64,000 nt of DNA. Source: Echinarachnius parma. Taxonomy: Eukaryota > Echinodermata > Echinoidea > Clypeasteroida > Echinarachniidae. Below the pieces are notes generated by a model that did no database searches, was not told the origin of the DNA, and saw nothing but the letters and a program-made list of their open reading frames with translations. The stretch is from assembly GCA_037951105.1 (NCBI GenBank), contig JBAMJV010008256.1, positions 1-64,000 of the forward strand, in the 5' to 3' direction. Positions within the stretch are counted from its first letter, which is position 1, and each line of letters begins with the position of its first letter. Below are positions 49,195 to 60,836 of the stretch, piece by piece. The translations under genes and the position numbers were made by a program.

Positions 49195-51243
49195 ATGGAA
49201 TGCCTGATGAGTGTTATACTTGGAACAATGTCATTGTTTCTTGCAGTTCAGCCATGCCTCTCAGTGCCTTTTCAGTGTAAGAGACAACATGAACAAGAAA
49301 CGAACGGGATAAGTATCAGCGTTCGCTGTCTCGCCGAACGATCAGTGAACGAACAGATTACATTGTATCGACCTGATGGTGAAATGATTGGGTATTGTGC
49401 TCCCACGCGTTGTGTGTCAAGTCCTTGCATATTGTGGTGTAAGATTGAGGAAGAACATAAAGATCATTACCATGTTGAAATGTGTAATGTTCAATGTTTT
49501 TCCTTCTTCATACGATATCCTCTGCTTGGCACTGATTACGGTGAATATTATATTTCTGTCGAATCCTCATTAGTTCTTGCTCTGAACCTACATAATTCTT
49601 CAACGGAAAGTCGACTAACAACAGAAACATCGACTACTGAACACGTTCAATCTGATTCCTCATCTGCATCCGTGGCCAAAAGTTATTCCAGTTTATCTAC
49701 TGTCTCTGTACCGTTAACAGAAACAGGACAGTCCCAATGCCCACATGATACAAGCACAATACACTCATCTACTGACACTGACGTTGATCCTGACAATAAT
49801 AAAATTAAGTTAAACGACAAATTTGTCAAACTTATTATCCTTACACTATCTGTGACACTCACGTGCGTCATCGGAACTGGACTTTTTATTTTAGCACGAA
49901 AGCGCACACGAAGTGAAACACTAAACCGCGACCTACAGAGCATGTCAGTTGCCCTGTCACGGTCAAATACTGTCGAGGCGATAGATATGGTCTCCATGAC
50001 TTCACAACCTCCGCTAACAGTTCTTAGAAGTGTGAATACCCGCTCCGACATCGACACTCCTACGGCGGATCATCACCGACCCGAGTTACCTCCAAGGAAC
50101 CGCCCCAGTGACCTTAACAGGGTACAACCGTTCGTAGATGATTGCATCCCATACGAAGAGAGCGGGTTTAACTTCAACGCAGGATGCCAAGTATCCACTA
50201 CACGTCCACATCGCATCCAAAACGTCCAGGGGGCTTCAGCAGCAGTCGGTGTTGCGACACTTGGTGCTGATGGTGGAGGCCTACAGAATGAGAACACGTA
50301 CTGTACGGTTGATGATTGCAAACTCAATGAAGCCACCGGTCTAGTGGCTAGAGGTCATACCATTCCAACCTCGACCATCGAGGATATCTCAGTAGACTGT
50401 AATGCTGCCGATGAAGAAATGCTCAGCATGTTGTATGCCAAACCAGAGAAGAGAAAGAGGTTGCAGCGTCAGAAGTCCAACGATGAATTATCTTTCAACA
50501 TTTGTGCGGAGGTTGGCGAATCCGACTATGACGTCCTTAGGCACAAGTTTGGAAAGTTTGCATTGTGCTGTGGCCAATATACAGTCATCATTATCAAGTC
50601 AGGATATTGTCTTACCTAGTGATGTTAGCTCTGATATTGTGGACTAATTGTCAGCTTGCTGCTTTGGCACAAAGTGTTTTTACCTTTGCCTCGATAATTA
50701 TGAATATGTCAAAGTAGGAATTATGACGTTATGCTAGGAAACATGACCCGTTTGTTGACCGGCTCTCCACACTCTTGTCCTACGATGTCGGGTGGTTACC
50801 AAGCAGAAGCTGTCAGTACAGAAGGAAGTGGCGCGGACGCAAATTCATCAGAGCTTCCAAACATCCGCGCTCCTTCTGATCTCAAAAATGATTACGACAC
50901 GGACGACTCGCGTCTTGTCGTATCAGAGTACGGAGAGAATAGCGAAGCGATGTCATCAGGTAATGAGTTTAGTCACTTCCGTTGCCCCCCGGGCGACATC
51001 CCCGCTTCAAGAAGTGATTACGGCATATGCGCTGATGTCGAGCATCCAACCGTGTTTTCAACGGCGACCCCTGCTTCCCTAGAGCACGTTGAGCATGGGA
51101 GTGATGTCTTGCAGGCAAGTGACGGAGCAAGCGGGAGAGTGTCATCAGAACCCTTGGGCAGAGATCAGGGCCAAGTTTACCTCGATGAGTTCTTTGATTC
51201 GTCTGACTATGAGCTGCTGAACCCGCAAATAGATAGGATGTAA
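49195..51243 (+). CDS. receptor C: paralog with a 7-base deletion at the end of exon 1
   Basis: The open frame 49195-50619 encodes 474 residues. Signal peptide is 1-24. The eight cysteines are at 28, 45, 68, 73, 78, 82, 97 and 101, GTDYGEYY at 112-119, and the membrane helix at about 211-233 is followed by ARKR. The tail has PELPPR at 296-301, YCTV at 369, YAKP at 414 and SDYDVL at 443-448. Compared with receptor A, seven bases are missing where the paralog reads GAAAGAAAGCAG (here GGAAAGTTTGC, about 50549). The last 20 residues are thus out of the family frame and end at TAG 50617-50619, a few bases before the family donor (GAT|GTTAGC at 50624). Exon 2 (50715-51243) is fully open and ends with FFDSSDYELL. 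As read, the protein would lack exon 2 unless another junction is used. All four exon-1 motifs remain. Confidence 0.75.
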
Positions 51244-52201
51244 CACAACTAAATGTAAAAGCAATAGGTATGAATAAGTAGAAAGGAAGGACATTTTCAA
51301 TGCGAAGCATTTTTAATTTGTTTAACTCAAGTGACTGAAGCTATCCATTGACTGTAGTCACCAATGTTTACGTGCGGGTTAAATCAATCCATCCATGCCA
51401 TCTGGCGAGTGATGATTTCTTAGTGCAAGGGAGTGAAGCCCCTAAGGCAAGCGGGAGGGTGGAACATGATATGGGAAGATATCATGGTCAACTTTAACAC
51501 GATTAGTTCTTTGATAGTCTTATTACATTGCTTGCTGACACTGCATGTATGATAAGTGACGACATGACTGAAATCGTATGCGAGCTATCTGATGTTAATA
51601 TTTGACACTTTTTATTGCAAAGATTGGTTGAATGACTCAAAGATCCTTGAATGTTTTGTTTAATCCTATTAGCTTCTACTTGGAAAGTTAAAGTAACCAT
51701 TTCTGTTGGAAAAAAATCTAAAAAATACTAGTGTTCCTTTCAATATTTGTAGTCCGTAAACAAAATGCATTCTAGTCAATTTGTATACATGTCAATGTTG
51801 CTAAAACAGAACGAATGAAATGTGTACACAAACAAAACAATACCCTATTTGTTTTTTGTATTTCTTCTGACAGGTCCTTTCTTAAATGAAGGGAATTTAC
51901 AACCAGGCCTTAGTTTGTTATTTGATTGTTGACATAGATGGTTGTTATAAGTCCGTTATGTCCTCTAAATGTTATTAATTAATATGCAAATATCATGCAG
52001 CAATAACTAGGGAGTGAAGTAGAATACTATAATTCTGTTTAGCTCCCATATACAATTGGTATTACAAAACAAATTATTTCATTTTTTCGTGATTTAGAAT
52101 CCATTGTGTCATTCTAGGTTGGACATTGTATTAATACGTTGATGTTGGTTGAGATTTTGTAGAATACGCCCACATTAAAACACACACCTTATACATTGAT
52201 A
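51244..52201 (+). repeat. duplicated 3' flank of receptor C
   Basis: It shares CTCAAGTGACTGAAG, CTGGCGAGTGATGATTTC, CAAGCGGGAGGGTGG (51448), CAACCAGGCCTTAG (51900) and GAATACGCCC (52161) with the flanks of the other copies. No gene seen. Confidence 0.55.
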
Positions 52202-52209
52202 CACACATT

Positions 52210-52391
52210 CAGTGGCGTAGCGTGGTCGGACTGATGGGGGGGGGGGGCACGCAAAATTATTGGAGGGGCACACCTTATGTATTTATTTCTTTTTTTTCAA
52301 AAAAATGGCCCCTTGTGTTTTCTATTTTTTTTTCAAAATTATTGGGGGGCACAGGCCCCCGTGCCCCCCCCCCCCCGTAGCTACGCCACTG
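52210..52391. mobile_element. hAT-type MITE with 8-bp target duplication
   Basis: It runs from CAGTGGCGTAGC to GCTACGCCACTG, with CACACATT directly before (52202-52209) and after (52392-52399). Terminal CAGTGGCG with an 8-bp duplication is the hAT signature. The 182-bp interior is G- and C-rich and non-coding. Relatives lie at 4723-4889 and 62776-63204. Confidence 0.85.
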
Positions 52392-52439
52392 CACACATTG
52401 CTTAAGTCTAATGAATATTATTTCGATTTCATTTGATAA

Positions 52440-53106
52440 AATCAGCATTTTGTGTAAAATGTGACTGTGTTGAAAATTACTATCCATTGTATATTTTTTT
52501 AATTAATTTGTTAAAAAATGTATGGCTAAAGCTTAAAATAGGTATGGAAACATTAAACAGTGAACATTGATTGTGAAGATAGTTGTGTAGGTAGGAAAGG
52601 AAGAATTATACTCTTTCAAAATGAATTACTAAATGTACGATCCTTTATTTTAGTTAAAGAAAGACAAATTTAAATTTTCTAAATATATTAAAATTTGTTC
52701 TTGAAGAGTTTAAATGGAGGATTAAAGTAAGTAAGGACATAATTTGGAAAAAACACATTCATACATAATCAATGACATGTATAATGTAAACATAATTATT
52801 ACAGAATCCTTAGATTTTTCTTTTAAGTCAGCACTGTCTTGTTATTTTCTTCTTACTTTGTCTTTCTCTCTAGTTGCAATTCAAATTTGTGTAAACTGTG
52901 TTATTCTTTGATATATTTTTGATGCGTAAATGATGTTTGTTAACTATATGATTTGTACGAACGTGTTTTGTTTACGTCTGGCCTATCAACATAACTATAA
53001 ATCGTTAAAACCCCACGTCAGCCGATTAATGTTTGTAAATGTTATAGTTGTGATAAAGTTGACTTTGGTTTATTAACTGCGTATATAGAAAGTAAAGATT
53101 AAAGAT
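52440..53106 (+). repeat. duplicated receptor 3' flank, continued
   Basis: GTGACTGTGTTGAAAATTAC, GAAGATAGTTGTGTAGGTAGG, TCTTTCTCTCTA, ATATGATTTGTACGA and GCGTATATAGAAAGTAAAGATTA run in the same order as after receptors A, B and the 41440 copy. Confidence 0.55.
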
Positions 53107-55077
53107 TAATATGAAAAGTACAGCTTATATATACAGGTGAAATGCACTAGATAAGTTTTTACTGCACAAATTAAATAATCCCGTCGAAAAAGCTACGAAA
53201 CATTTCAGAACATTATTTCTTCTACTTCCGCATTGTGTGCTTGTTTATGTGTGTGTTTTGTGATCGTGGGTGAACATAAGTAACCCGTTGCTTACGGGAA
53301 CCGGGTGGGCTATGTACAAAGTATATGGGGATTTCAGAATAATGTAGTGAACGGGGTAACACTGAAAGCAGGAAATACAATAATTTCGAAATATTTGATC
53401 ACGCATTGATATGAGATTTTACACAGTTTTTTAAATTTTAAATCTCATATACAAGCGTGACGAAATATGTTAACATTTCTGAAATCGTATACAATTTTTG
53501 GTTTAATATTATACTTATTTGCGTTGCATATTTTGCTTTATGTCTGCATGTGTTCAAATAAAATACTCAAACGTGCTTATGATATGCTTTTAATTATTTG
53601 GTTAGTGATAGTCAACGGAGACATGGACATTTGTGATTCGTCCTGGTAAAATCAGCGAAAGGTCGGCAAACATCAAACCTCAGAAATCGCATTTGATTCG
53701 AAAGTGCATACAAAATGGAAAAACATTATTAGCTTTATATTGTTCCCTGATATTTATTCGACCAGTAGGCAAATTTTCCAGTCAAAATATTTGTTGGAAA
53801 TATGACAATTTGGGAGAGTTTTGAAGCATGTTTTTTCGGGTTTGCAAAGTTAGATTTTCAAGATTCTAAACACCTCACTAGTGATCGATAATAAGCTCCG
53901 CCTCTTAGTAACCTCTTTGTGCTAAGTTGCTAATCTGGCTAAGTGCCGTGTTCATGTCCAGATTTATTAATCCCTATTGATAGCGCCGCCGCTAGCCTCC
54001 CCCCCCCCCCCCCACCACCCCCCCCCCCCTCCCCCGCTAGCGCGGCGATTATAGTAAATCAAATGGCCTCCTTTGTTAATCTCTGTTTGCGTGTTGGTGG
54101 GTCATTTGTGTTTGCGTTCGCGTGTTTCTGCACTGAGTGTTGGTATATAGATGTTTGTTCGTGCGTGGGGGTTGTAAAGTTTTTTAAGCCCAACACTGTA
54201 TAGAAGCATCGATTACCCTACATGGATGCACACTGATGGGTAACAACATGGCGCCCATTGGTAGAGCTGGCTATGTCCCACCCCCCCCCCCCCCCCCCCC
54301 AACCATAATAGTGCACGGGACGGCACGCTGCTGGTTGTATGTGATGATAGTGTATACTGATGAGGGAAAACTGTATTTCTACTTTACATCATAACTTTCT
54401 CCCAAATGAGTACATCGTTTTGTCAAATAAATGCCTTAGTATTCAAACTAGCCTACAAACGCTTTCTGATGTTTATTTTTAAATATTATTCCTTTTAAAT
54501 CTATAGACCTTACAACGCATAGTGTCAAAAATAAACAGCGAATCATTTCTTTCAATTACCCTTGTCATGTTGGCACGTTTGATGATGATGATAATGGTGA
54601 TTATAGTGGTACCTGATGGTGGTGATGAGGATGACGATAACGTTGGCCATGGTTCTGTTCAGGCCTTTATTTTGTTTTTGCTAGACATTGATACGTCATG
54701 CCATAAATCATTGATTGTTTAAATCATGTCCTTATTGAAGAAAAGTTTACAATCACACCAGGTCATTGTATTTCAAGACAGTAAGCATGCATTGCAAAAA
54801 AACACATACAAGACAAAGTTATAGCATCATTATCAAGAGAATCAATCAGTTATGATTATAAGTAAAATAAAATTCAATCAATTGGTATTGTCAGATCGCG
54901 TTATACCCAACTGACAAACTGAATAATCGGAGGAAATTACAAGTAGGTAAGTAAATGGAAATCCAAAGGACAACACAATATGTATATTAACTGACTCATA
55001 GGCGCCGGAAGTGGGGGTAACAGGGGGGCGCCCCCCCCCCCCCCCCATCCAAAAAGTGGGTTGGGGGGACAAAACAT
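53107..55077. other. intergenic with hairpin at 53394-53466 and C runs
   Basis: It includes the third GGTCACGC-type palindrome (53394-53466), then TAGTCAACGGAGACATGGAC (53609), as upstream of receptors B and C. A further family member may thus lie just downstream in this duplication pattern, but none is seen. C homopolymers occur at 53999-54032, 54280-54300 and 55028-55046. Short frames (54522-54722 and others) are not supported. Confidence 0.4.
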
Positions 55078-55278
55078 GTCAGGTGCCAATTTTTGTCAAG
55101 TTTTACCTAGTCAGGGCCAGTAAAACCGCACTCACTGCCCGTAATACCATGCCCATTATCTCGGCACACGGCTGAGTGCACACTTTCAAAGGCGCGCTGT
55201 GTTATACGCTATGAAGGGCGGTGCGTGCGGTTTTACTGCCCCTGGCCAGGTAAAGATTGACAAAAAACGGAACCTGAC
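55078..55278. mobile_element. 201-bp foldback element
   Basis: GTCAGGTGCC, GGGCCAGTAAAACCGCAC and CACTGCCCG at the left are mirrored by AGGGCGGTGCGTGCGGTTTT, GCCCCTGGCCAGGTAAA and GGAACCTGAC at the right. Arms are about 65 bp. Confidence 0.65.
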
Positions 55279-55521
55279 ATCATGTCACTCACAGCGCCCT
55301 AGAACCAAAACTACTCAACCAAAATGGCTGTTCTTGGTATCGTTGTTCATTGGAAAAGACACCCTATCCGTTGGACATAATAATTGTGTTGCTGTATTTT
55401 GAGAAATGCCCCGTTCCGTTTTTTGGCCACCCTGTATATATGTGTGTTGCTTATTTTTGAAAGTGAAATTATGGAATATTTCACTGAAGATTATAATGAT
55501 AGAAATAAACAAGACTGGTCA

Positions 55522-56160
55522 TTAAAGGGACAGGTCCACTTTTACAAAACGTCTGAACAGCTTTCAGTTGACGGATGGGGATCAATGTAACACGCACAAA
55601 AAAAATCAGAGCGAACAGCCCTCTAATTTGGATTCTACGAATGAAAAACAAATGCGTCCCTCCATTTAAACTATATATCGGTCAATAAAGGAGTTCAACT
55701 GATTTAGCATAATATTACAACAATATAGTACTAATTCTCGTAAAGGTATTGTGAAGCCGACATTTGTTATCGTATGTCACGGAAAAAGATCTCAAAAGAA
55801 AGAATATATAATTACATGTAGTCAGTTTAAGCGATGTTTGGGTATTTTGCTTGGTAAACGCTCACACATTAGTACTTATGCGCAGGTCACGTAGCTAGCG
55901 CGGGTCACGTAGGGGTCATGCATACCGATCTGGCACTCCGTGAAATCTATGTACGAACTTACTCACCGGCCGAAAATACGTATGTACCTAATTAACCGAC
56001 GTCCCTCAGTTTATTCAGTTTTAGGTCTATAACTCCACGAAAAAGAGATTTCAAGCCCTAATTTTTTCAGGCATGCTATTAAATGACATTTCCTTTCATA
56101 TAAGACAATAACCTCGCAACTTTTGAATTTTGGCTTGCAAAAGTGGATCTCTCCCTTTAA
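55522..56160. mobile_element. TTAA-flanked MITE (GGTCCACTTTTACAA family), copy 2
   Basis: A 639-bp element, nearly identical to 6082-6717, with TTAAAGGGACAGGTCC and ATCTCTCCCTTTAA termini. Differences are single bases and short indels (for example ATATATCGG against ATCGG). Confidence 0.8.
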
Positions 56161-56269
56161 ACAGCAGTAATGTTTTATTTGTATAGTGCTTGTATATGTT
56201 TATGCTTGTGTCTACTTAACTTCCAGACTCATAAATTACTTAAAAAGGATCTAGTAACATTGTCAACTA

Positions 56270-57520
56270 ACTTCCGCCCCCCCCCCCCCATCCAAAAAGT
56301 GTGGGGGGGGGGGGCCAAACGCAATATGCCCCCCCAAAAAAAGCCCCCCCCCCCTCAAAAAAAAAAAAGGAGTGGGAAAGACACAATCAAATGTATGAGC
56401 TTACGTATAAAAACTAGTTTATACATCCATTTTCAATTTTCGCTCCGCGCTTCGCGCGCCAACAGATTATCTCAGTTTGTTGTAACCATCTGATGAGTGC
56501 ATAGACATTTTATTATTTTTTTTGTTTAACCCGGATTCTAAATTTCCTTCACAGGAATGGCATGCAGTGCACCAAATTGCACCATTTCAAGTATATAAAT
56601 GCAAAATCTTCCCCGTGGGAGGGGGATACCCCCTCCCAAACCCTCCCCCTCTGGCTCGATCTGTCCAAGCCCTCGGTCGTTTCGCTCCCTCGGGATTCAT
56701 TATTGGCTGTAGGCCATGTTGATGGATCATACATGCGCCATATGGTTTATGTTAGAATTGTGTATGACTCAATACAATATTTATGTGTGAGTTTCGGTGC
56801 ATATTTATTAGTGCGTCAATTTTTACTTCGTGAAAAACATATCAAATCATAACACGCTTTCCCAGATACAGTTAATCTTAAGCCCAATTTCCTATCTAGG
56901 TATGCACCAGATTGCACAATTTGAAGTCGATAAATGCAAAATCTTTCTTACCGTGGGAGAGGGATACCCCCTCCCAAACCCTCCCCCCCCCCCCCCCCCT
57001 CCCTGCCCCAGCCCTCAGGCGCTTCGTCCCTCGGGACTCATTATTGGCTGTGTGTTGTTGGATCATACATAATATTGCATAATTATGGTTTATGTTGTTG
57101 TATGTGGTTTTGGGGTACATATTTATTAGTGTGTCAATTATTTGCTTTCTACGTGAAAAATATATTATAACTTCCTGCATGGTCGATCAAATTATATCAC
57201 GCTTTGCCAAATACAGCCGAATTTCCTATCTAGGTATGCACCCGATTGCACAATTTCAAGTCCAAAAATGCAAAAGCTCCATACCGTGGGAGGGGGGGGG
57301 GGGGGGGGGGGACACCCTCCTCCCACACCCTCCCCCCGCTCAGTCGCTTCGCTCCCTCGCAATGTCTCACTCTCACATCTGGCTCAAAGTTGGCAATCCA
57401 GAGTGTGGTTGGGCATGAGCCCCTACACACACAAATTGTGAGCCCCCTTGGGGTTTTGCCCCACCCCCCCCCCCCCCAATCCAAAACTGCTTCCGGCGCG
57501 CCTGCTGATCAGTGGATATA
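56270..57520. repeat. tandem repeat of 336-bp monomers with G/C tracts
   Basis: After a C/G-rich head and a left segment shared with 9111-9280, three monomers start with ATGCA, CA and ATTGCAC at about 56562, 56901 and 57235. Each contains AAATGCAAAA, ACCGTGGGAGG and a CCCTCCC block, then GCTTCG, CCTCG and TTATTGGCTG, and ATATTTATTAGTG. A related but interrupted set lies at 9380-10050. No protein is supported. Confidence 0.65.
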
Positions 57521-58090
57521 TCAGATCACACAAGCCTTCATCAACCCTCTATAAGTTTGTGCACACGCCAACACATTACTAGATCCCGTCAATGATTACA
57601 TGCTCCAAGGAAGTTTCCTGTTATGTTGTGTTTAAATTTTTCATTCTCAAAGTAATCATGAACATACATAAAGTAATAATTGTATACGAGGTGAACTCAT
57701 AAAATAAAAATGGTATATTTCATGGAAATCAATTATAAATATCTTTCAAGTATGATGAAGGAGACCCCAATCAAACTATTAGTTCAACCTAACTACTTAC
57801 ATTATGGGATAGTGGTCTGTATACACAATAGTTTCCGAAGTATTTGAATATAATATGGGGAAGGGGTAGCAGGAGCGAAGGGGTGTTGGGGGGGGGGGGG
57901 GGGAGTCACCCCCACAACAATCGACTCTCTAACATGCCACTTACAAATAAACATACGCTGTTGCCGAAAGTTTGTGGATTGATACATATTATTGCTTTTA
58001 GTTTTTGTCGAAACAAATTTCTTGACTAGAATCATATGCATAGCACAGCTCAAAGCAATAGAGGATATATTTTTTCCATAAAAAAATTAT
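57521..58090. other. intergenic, no feature recognised
   Basis: AT-rich apart from a G run at 57888-57902. ACATTACTAGATCCC near 57571 resembles the terminus of the CTTAGTAAC MITE family, a possible remnant. Confidence 0.35.
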
Positions 58091-58099
58091 AGGTAATTA

Positions 58100-58625
58100 T
58101 AGGTTCCAAATACCGGATGTGCTCAAGTGGGTAAATATCGCATCGCTCGAGGGCTATTCGGTCTTGATTCGGTTTGGTATCGGTGTAGTTGCGGGCATCA
58201 TTCGGGTAGAACATTGTCATTCTTTTTTCTTGCGGTTCCAGTTCGACCGAATCCAAATGGCATCAGAACCGAACCCAGCCCGAATTTCAAACTGATGGAA
58301 TCCACTCCGAATCCTCCCCGCATTCCCCGAACCGTCCCCGACACGTCCCCGCAAGCACCCCGATAATTTGTCGGAGTGGGTTCTTTCGAGCACGCTCGAA
58401 AGAACCCACTCCGACAAATTCGGAGTCCGAACTGGACCCCGACAAGAGACCGACAATTCCGATACCAAATCGACACCAAACCGCTAGCACCCCGAACGGC
58501 TTGGTACGAACAGTCACGTTCACGTCACGTTCACGTCACGTGAACGGTTCTGTACCTTTTGTGAAACAGGTCACCCAAATCTACGAAGTGTAGGGTAAAG
58601 TGACCCAACAATTTGTCGTTTTCCA
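58100..58625. repeat. GC-rich interspersed repeat with a perfect 26-bp hairpin
   Basis: It is rich in CCGAA and CCCCG phrases (CCCGAACCGTCCCCGACACG). AATTTGTCGGAGTGGGTTCT with the following TTCGAG is exactly mirrored around CACG (about 58367-58422). Downstream, CGGCTTGGTACGAACAGTCAC, three CACGTTCACGT phrases, CCTTTTGTGAAACAGGTCAC and GTGTAGGGTAAAGTGACCCAA return inverted at 63745-63890. Confidence 0.65.
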
Positions 58626-59290
58626 TGCCGGTAAAACTCGAATCGTCACGTCTACCAAAACGTGACGTGAGTGTTTAATCATTATTTGTAAAAGTGAAAG
58701 CGTTTGTTACTAAGACTAGTCATGACGTCATCCAGAATATTCTCGACGACACAACTTTTCCTTTTTGTGCGATGGAATTCCTATGGAGATTGCGTGTTTA
58801 AGGATTTGTCGCAGCGCACAAAAAATTGTATGTAAGTGAATGGGGACCACGGACAAAGTATCAGACAGTTGTTAGAGGGAGAAAATACATCTTTCTAACA
58901 GATAACGTTAAATAGAAATGGATAATCAAATTAGAAACTGTGCTTATATTATGTTTGTCTAAACATTCGTGGTCCAAACGGGGATCGGAAACTGGTTACT
59001 CGCTACAGCCAACTACGGACTGTGTTTGGCCCTGTGTATGCATACTTCAACAATTATTAATTAAGCTCATCTTCAAATCAGACGGTGTGCAAATGATTTT
59101 ATTATTACTGCATTATCAGAATATCTGTATGTACATGCAACACAGCCAATCCACGAGCTTACACTACAATACATGCCCAAACTTCAAGATTACAGACTAT
59201 ACGATTGTTGTCTTATATTTAAGCCACCTATGAGGTGTCTTAAATTTAAGACAAAAATCTTACGCTGAAATGTTTATGGAATACCAATGC
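58626..59290. other. intergenic, no feature recognised
   Basis: No supported coding frame. A 97-codon frame (58940-59233) has no recognisable domain. Confidence 0.35.
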
Positions 59291-59295
59291 TTGTT

Positions 59296-59480
59296 TAAGC
59301 AAATTTGCTTAAGCAAATTTGCTTAAGCAAATTTGCTTATAATAAGCAAAAAATCTTAGCAAATTTGCTTACCGAAGGTGCGTCTAAAATGTAAGCAAAT
59401 TTGCTTACGAGGGAATTTAAGCAAAAATGCTTAGATCTAAGCATTTTTGCTTATAATACGCAAAAATTCTAAGATTTCTT
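59296..59480. repeat. cluster of AAGCAAATTTGCTT palindromes
   Basis: Self-complementary AAGCAAATTTGCTT occurs three times in tandem from 59297, then as variants (TTAGCAAATTTGCTTA at 59356, GTAAGCAAATTTGCTTAC at 59391, TTAAGCAAAAATGCTTAG at 59416, TAAGCATTTTTGCTTA at 59437). GTTTATGGAATAC flanks the cluster on both sides (59271, 59500). Confidence 0.8.
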
Positions 59481-60059
59481 GCTTATACAGTATGTGTTTA
59501 TGGAATACAGGCCCTTATGCGTCGCGACTATATCGACGAGATTCGAGAGCGAGGCCGAGGCGGGGCCGAGGCACAGTTTGACGACGCGGCGATCGAGTAA
59601 ATTGCAGGCTAGGCGCCGGATCAAAACAACATACAACGAGACAAAACTCAGAAACTAACCACAATCCTTGTAACAATTATATGAAGAGCTTAATTCCAAA
59701 AGGCGCTAAATCCACTTTTCATCAAATTGGATTTTCTTGCACGATTAAATGCTCATCAAACATGTGCATTTAAATAACCATTTCACTCCTCAAAATAATT
59801 TTTAGAAATATGAAAAAAATTGGATCAAAATTTTTGTTTAGTTCCAAAAGGCGCTAAATCCAAAATTGTTTAGTTCCAAAAGGCGCTTAATCCATCATGT
59901 GATCAAACAGGCACGTTTTGACCAATCAGAGCGCAGTATCAGCGTAGCAGACGATGCCTATACGTACTAGAGAAACGCCGTTTGCCTGATCGCTGACATT
60001 TCATTGTAATTCTGTCTGGTTTAATTCCTTTTGAAAGCGTTGTGTAAGGACACACACCA

Positions 60060-60836
60060 ATGACTAAGGATAGAATAGTTATTTACACAACCAGAGATCC
60101 CCCCAAATGGCTGAGGAATGATGAATTCTGTGAAGAAGTAGAAAACGTACAGGCTCAGCTTCGACATCCTATTTGGTAAGTATTGCCCCATACACTCATT
60201 TTCGTGTTAGTATTGTAAGTGTCATATTGCATGTAAAATGGAAAAGCATCGCCAATTAGAACAATATAAACAGTATAAAATGAAATAAAAAATACTTTTA
60301 GTTCTCAAGAGAAAGTGGGTTTTAATTTAACAGTATCTATTTGGGTATTGATCCGTTTTATATTATAGATCTGCTGCACCTAAAATACAGTGGCGTACTA
60401 CAAATTCTTTGTAGATGTGGTGTAGCTGTAGCCGTAGCTAGTGTCGTAGACACGAGTGCTACTAGCTGCTACTTGTACTATGCAAGTACTCGCTAGCGGC
60501 AAGTGAAAACTGCAATGCAGATATTGAATAGCATGCCATAGGCATTAGGCCTGCAAAGCAGTACTTAGCAATAAAAGCCCTGTGTAGTTGAATGCATTTA
60601 ACCCATTGCCTAATACAATATTGTTAGTGTGTGTTTTTGAAATTAATTTTGGATTGAGTCGTCCTACCAGGAATATGTACCCTGTAGATGTGGATTGAGT
60701 TGACCATACGTGCATAACTCAATAAGCCATAAGAAAAAGTGATTCAAACAATAAGCATTAATTTATCTTCTTTTTTTCTATTAATAGGGAATATCTCGGT
60801 CGTCCTAGCCAACGTCAAGTTCGCAACCGACGATAG
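60060..60836 (+). CDS. small two-exon ORF, 54 codons, unknown function
   Basis: Exon 1 (60060-60175) starts at an ATG after CACACACCA and ends ATTTG|GTAAGT, a near-consensus donor. Exon 2 (60788-60836) follows TTCTATTAATAG and stops at TAG 60834-60836. The junction is in phase 2 on both sides and rebuilds a Trp codon. The product starts MTKDRIVIYTTRDPPKWL, has an acidic middle (DEFCEEVE) and a basic C-terminus (RQVRNRR). No family recognised. The 612-bp intron is AT-rich. Exon 2 runs directly into the minisatellite, whose unit it resembles. It could be the N-terminal remnant of a transposon protein, or not be translated at all. Confidence 0.4.

Noticed and set aside
55384..55590. Frame overlapping the MITE start
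   Set aside because: It runs from unique DNA into a MITE terminus and shows no conservation in the other MITE copy.
59296..59480. CRISPR-like array
   Set aside because: Units are adjacent palindromes without unique spacers, and the genome is animal.
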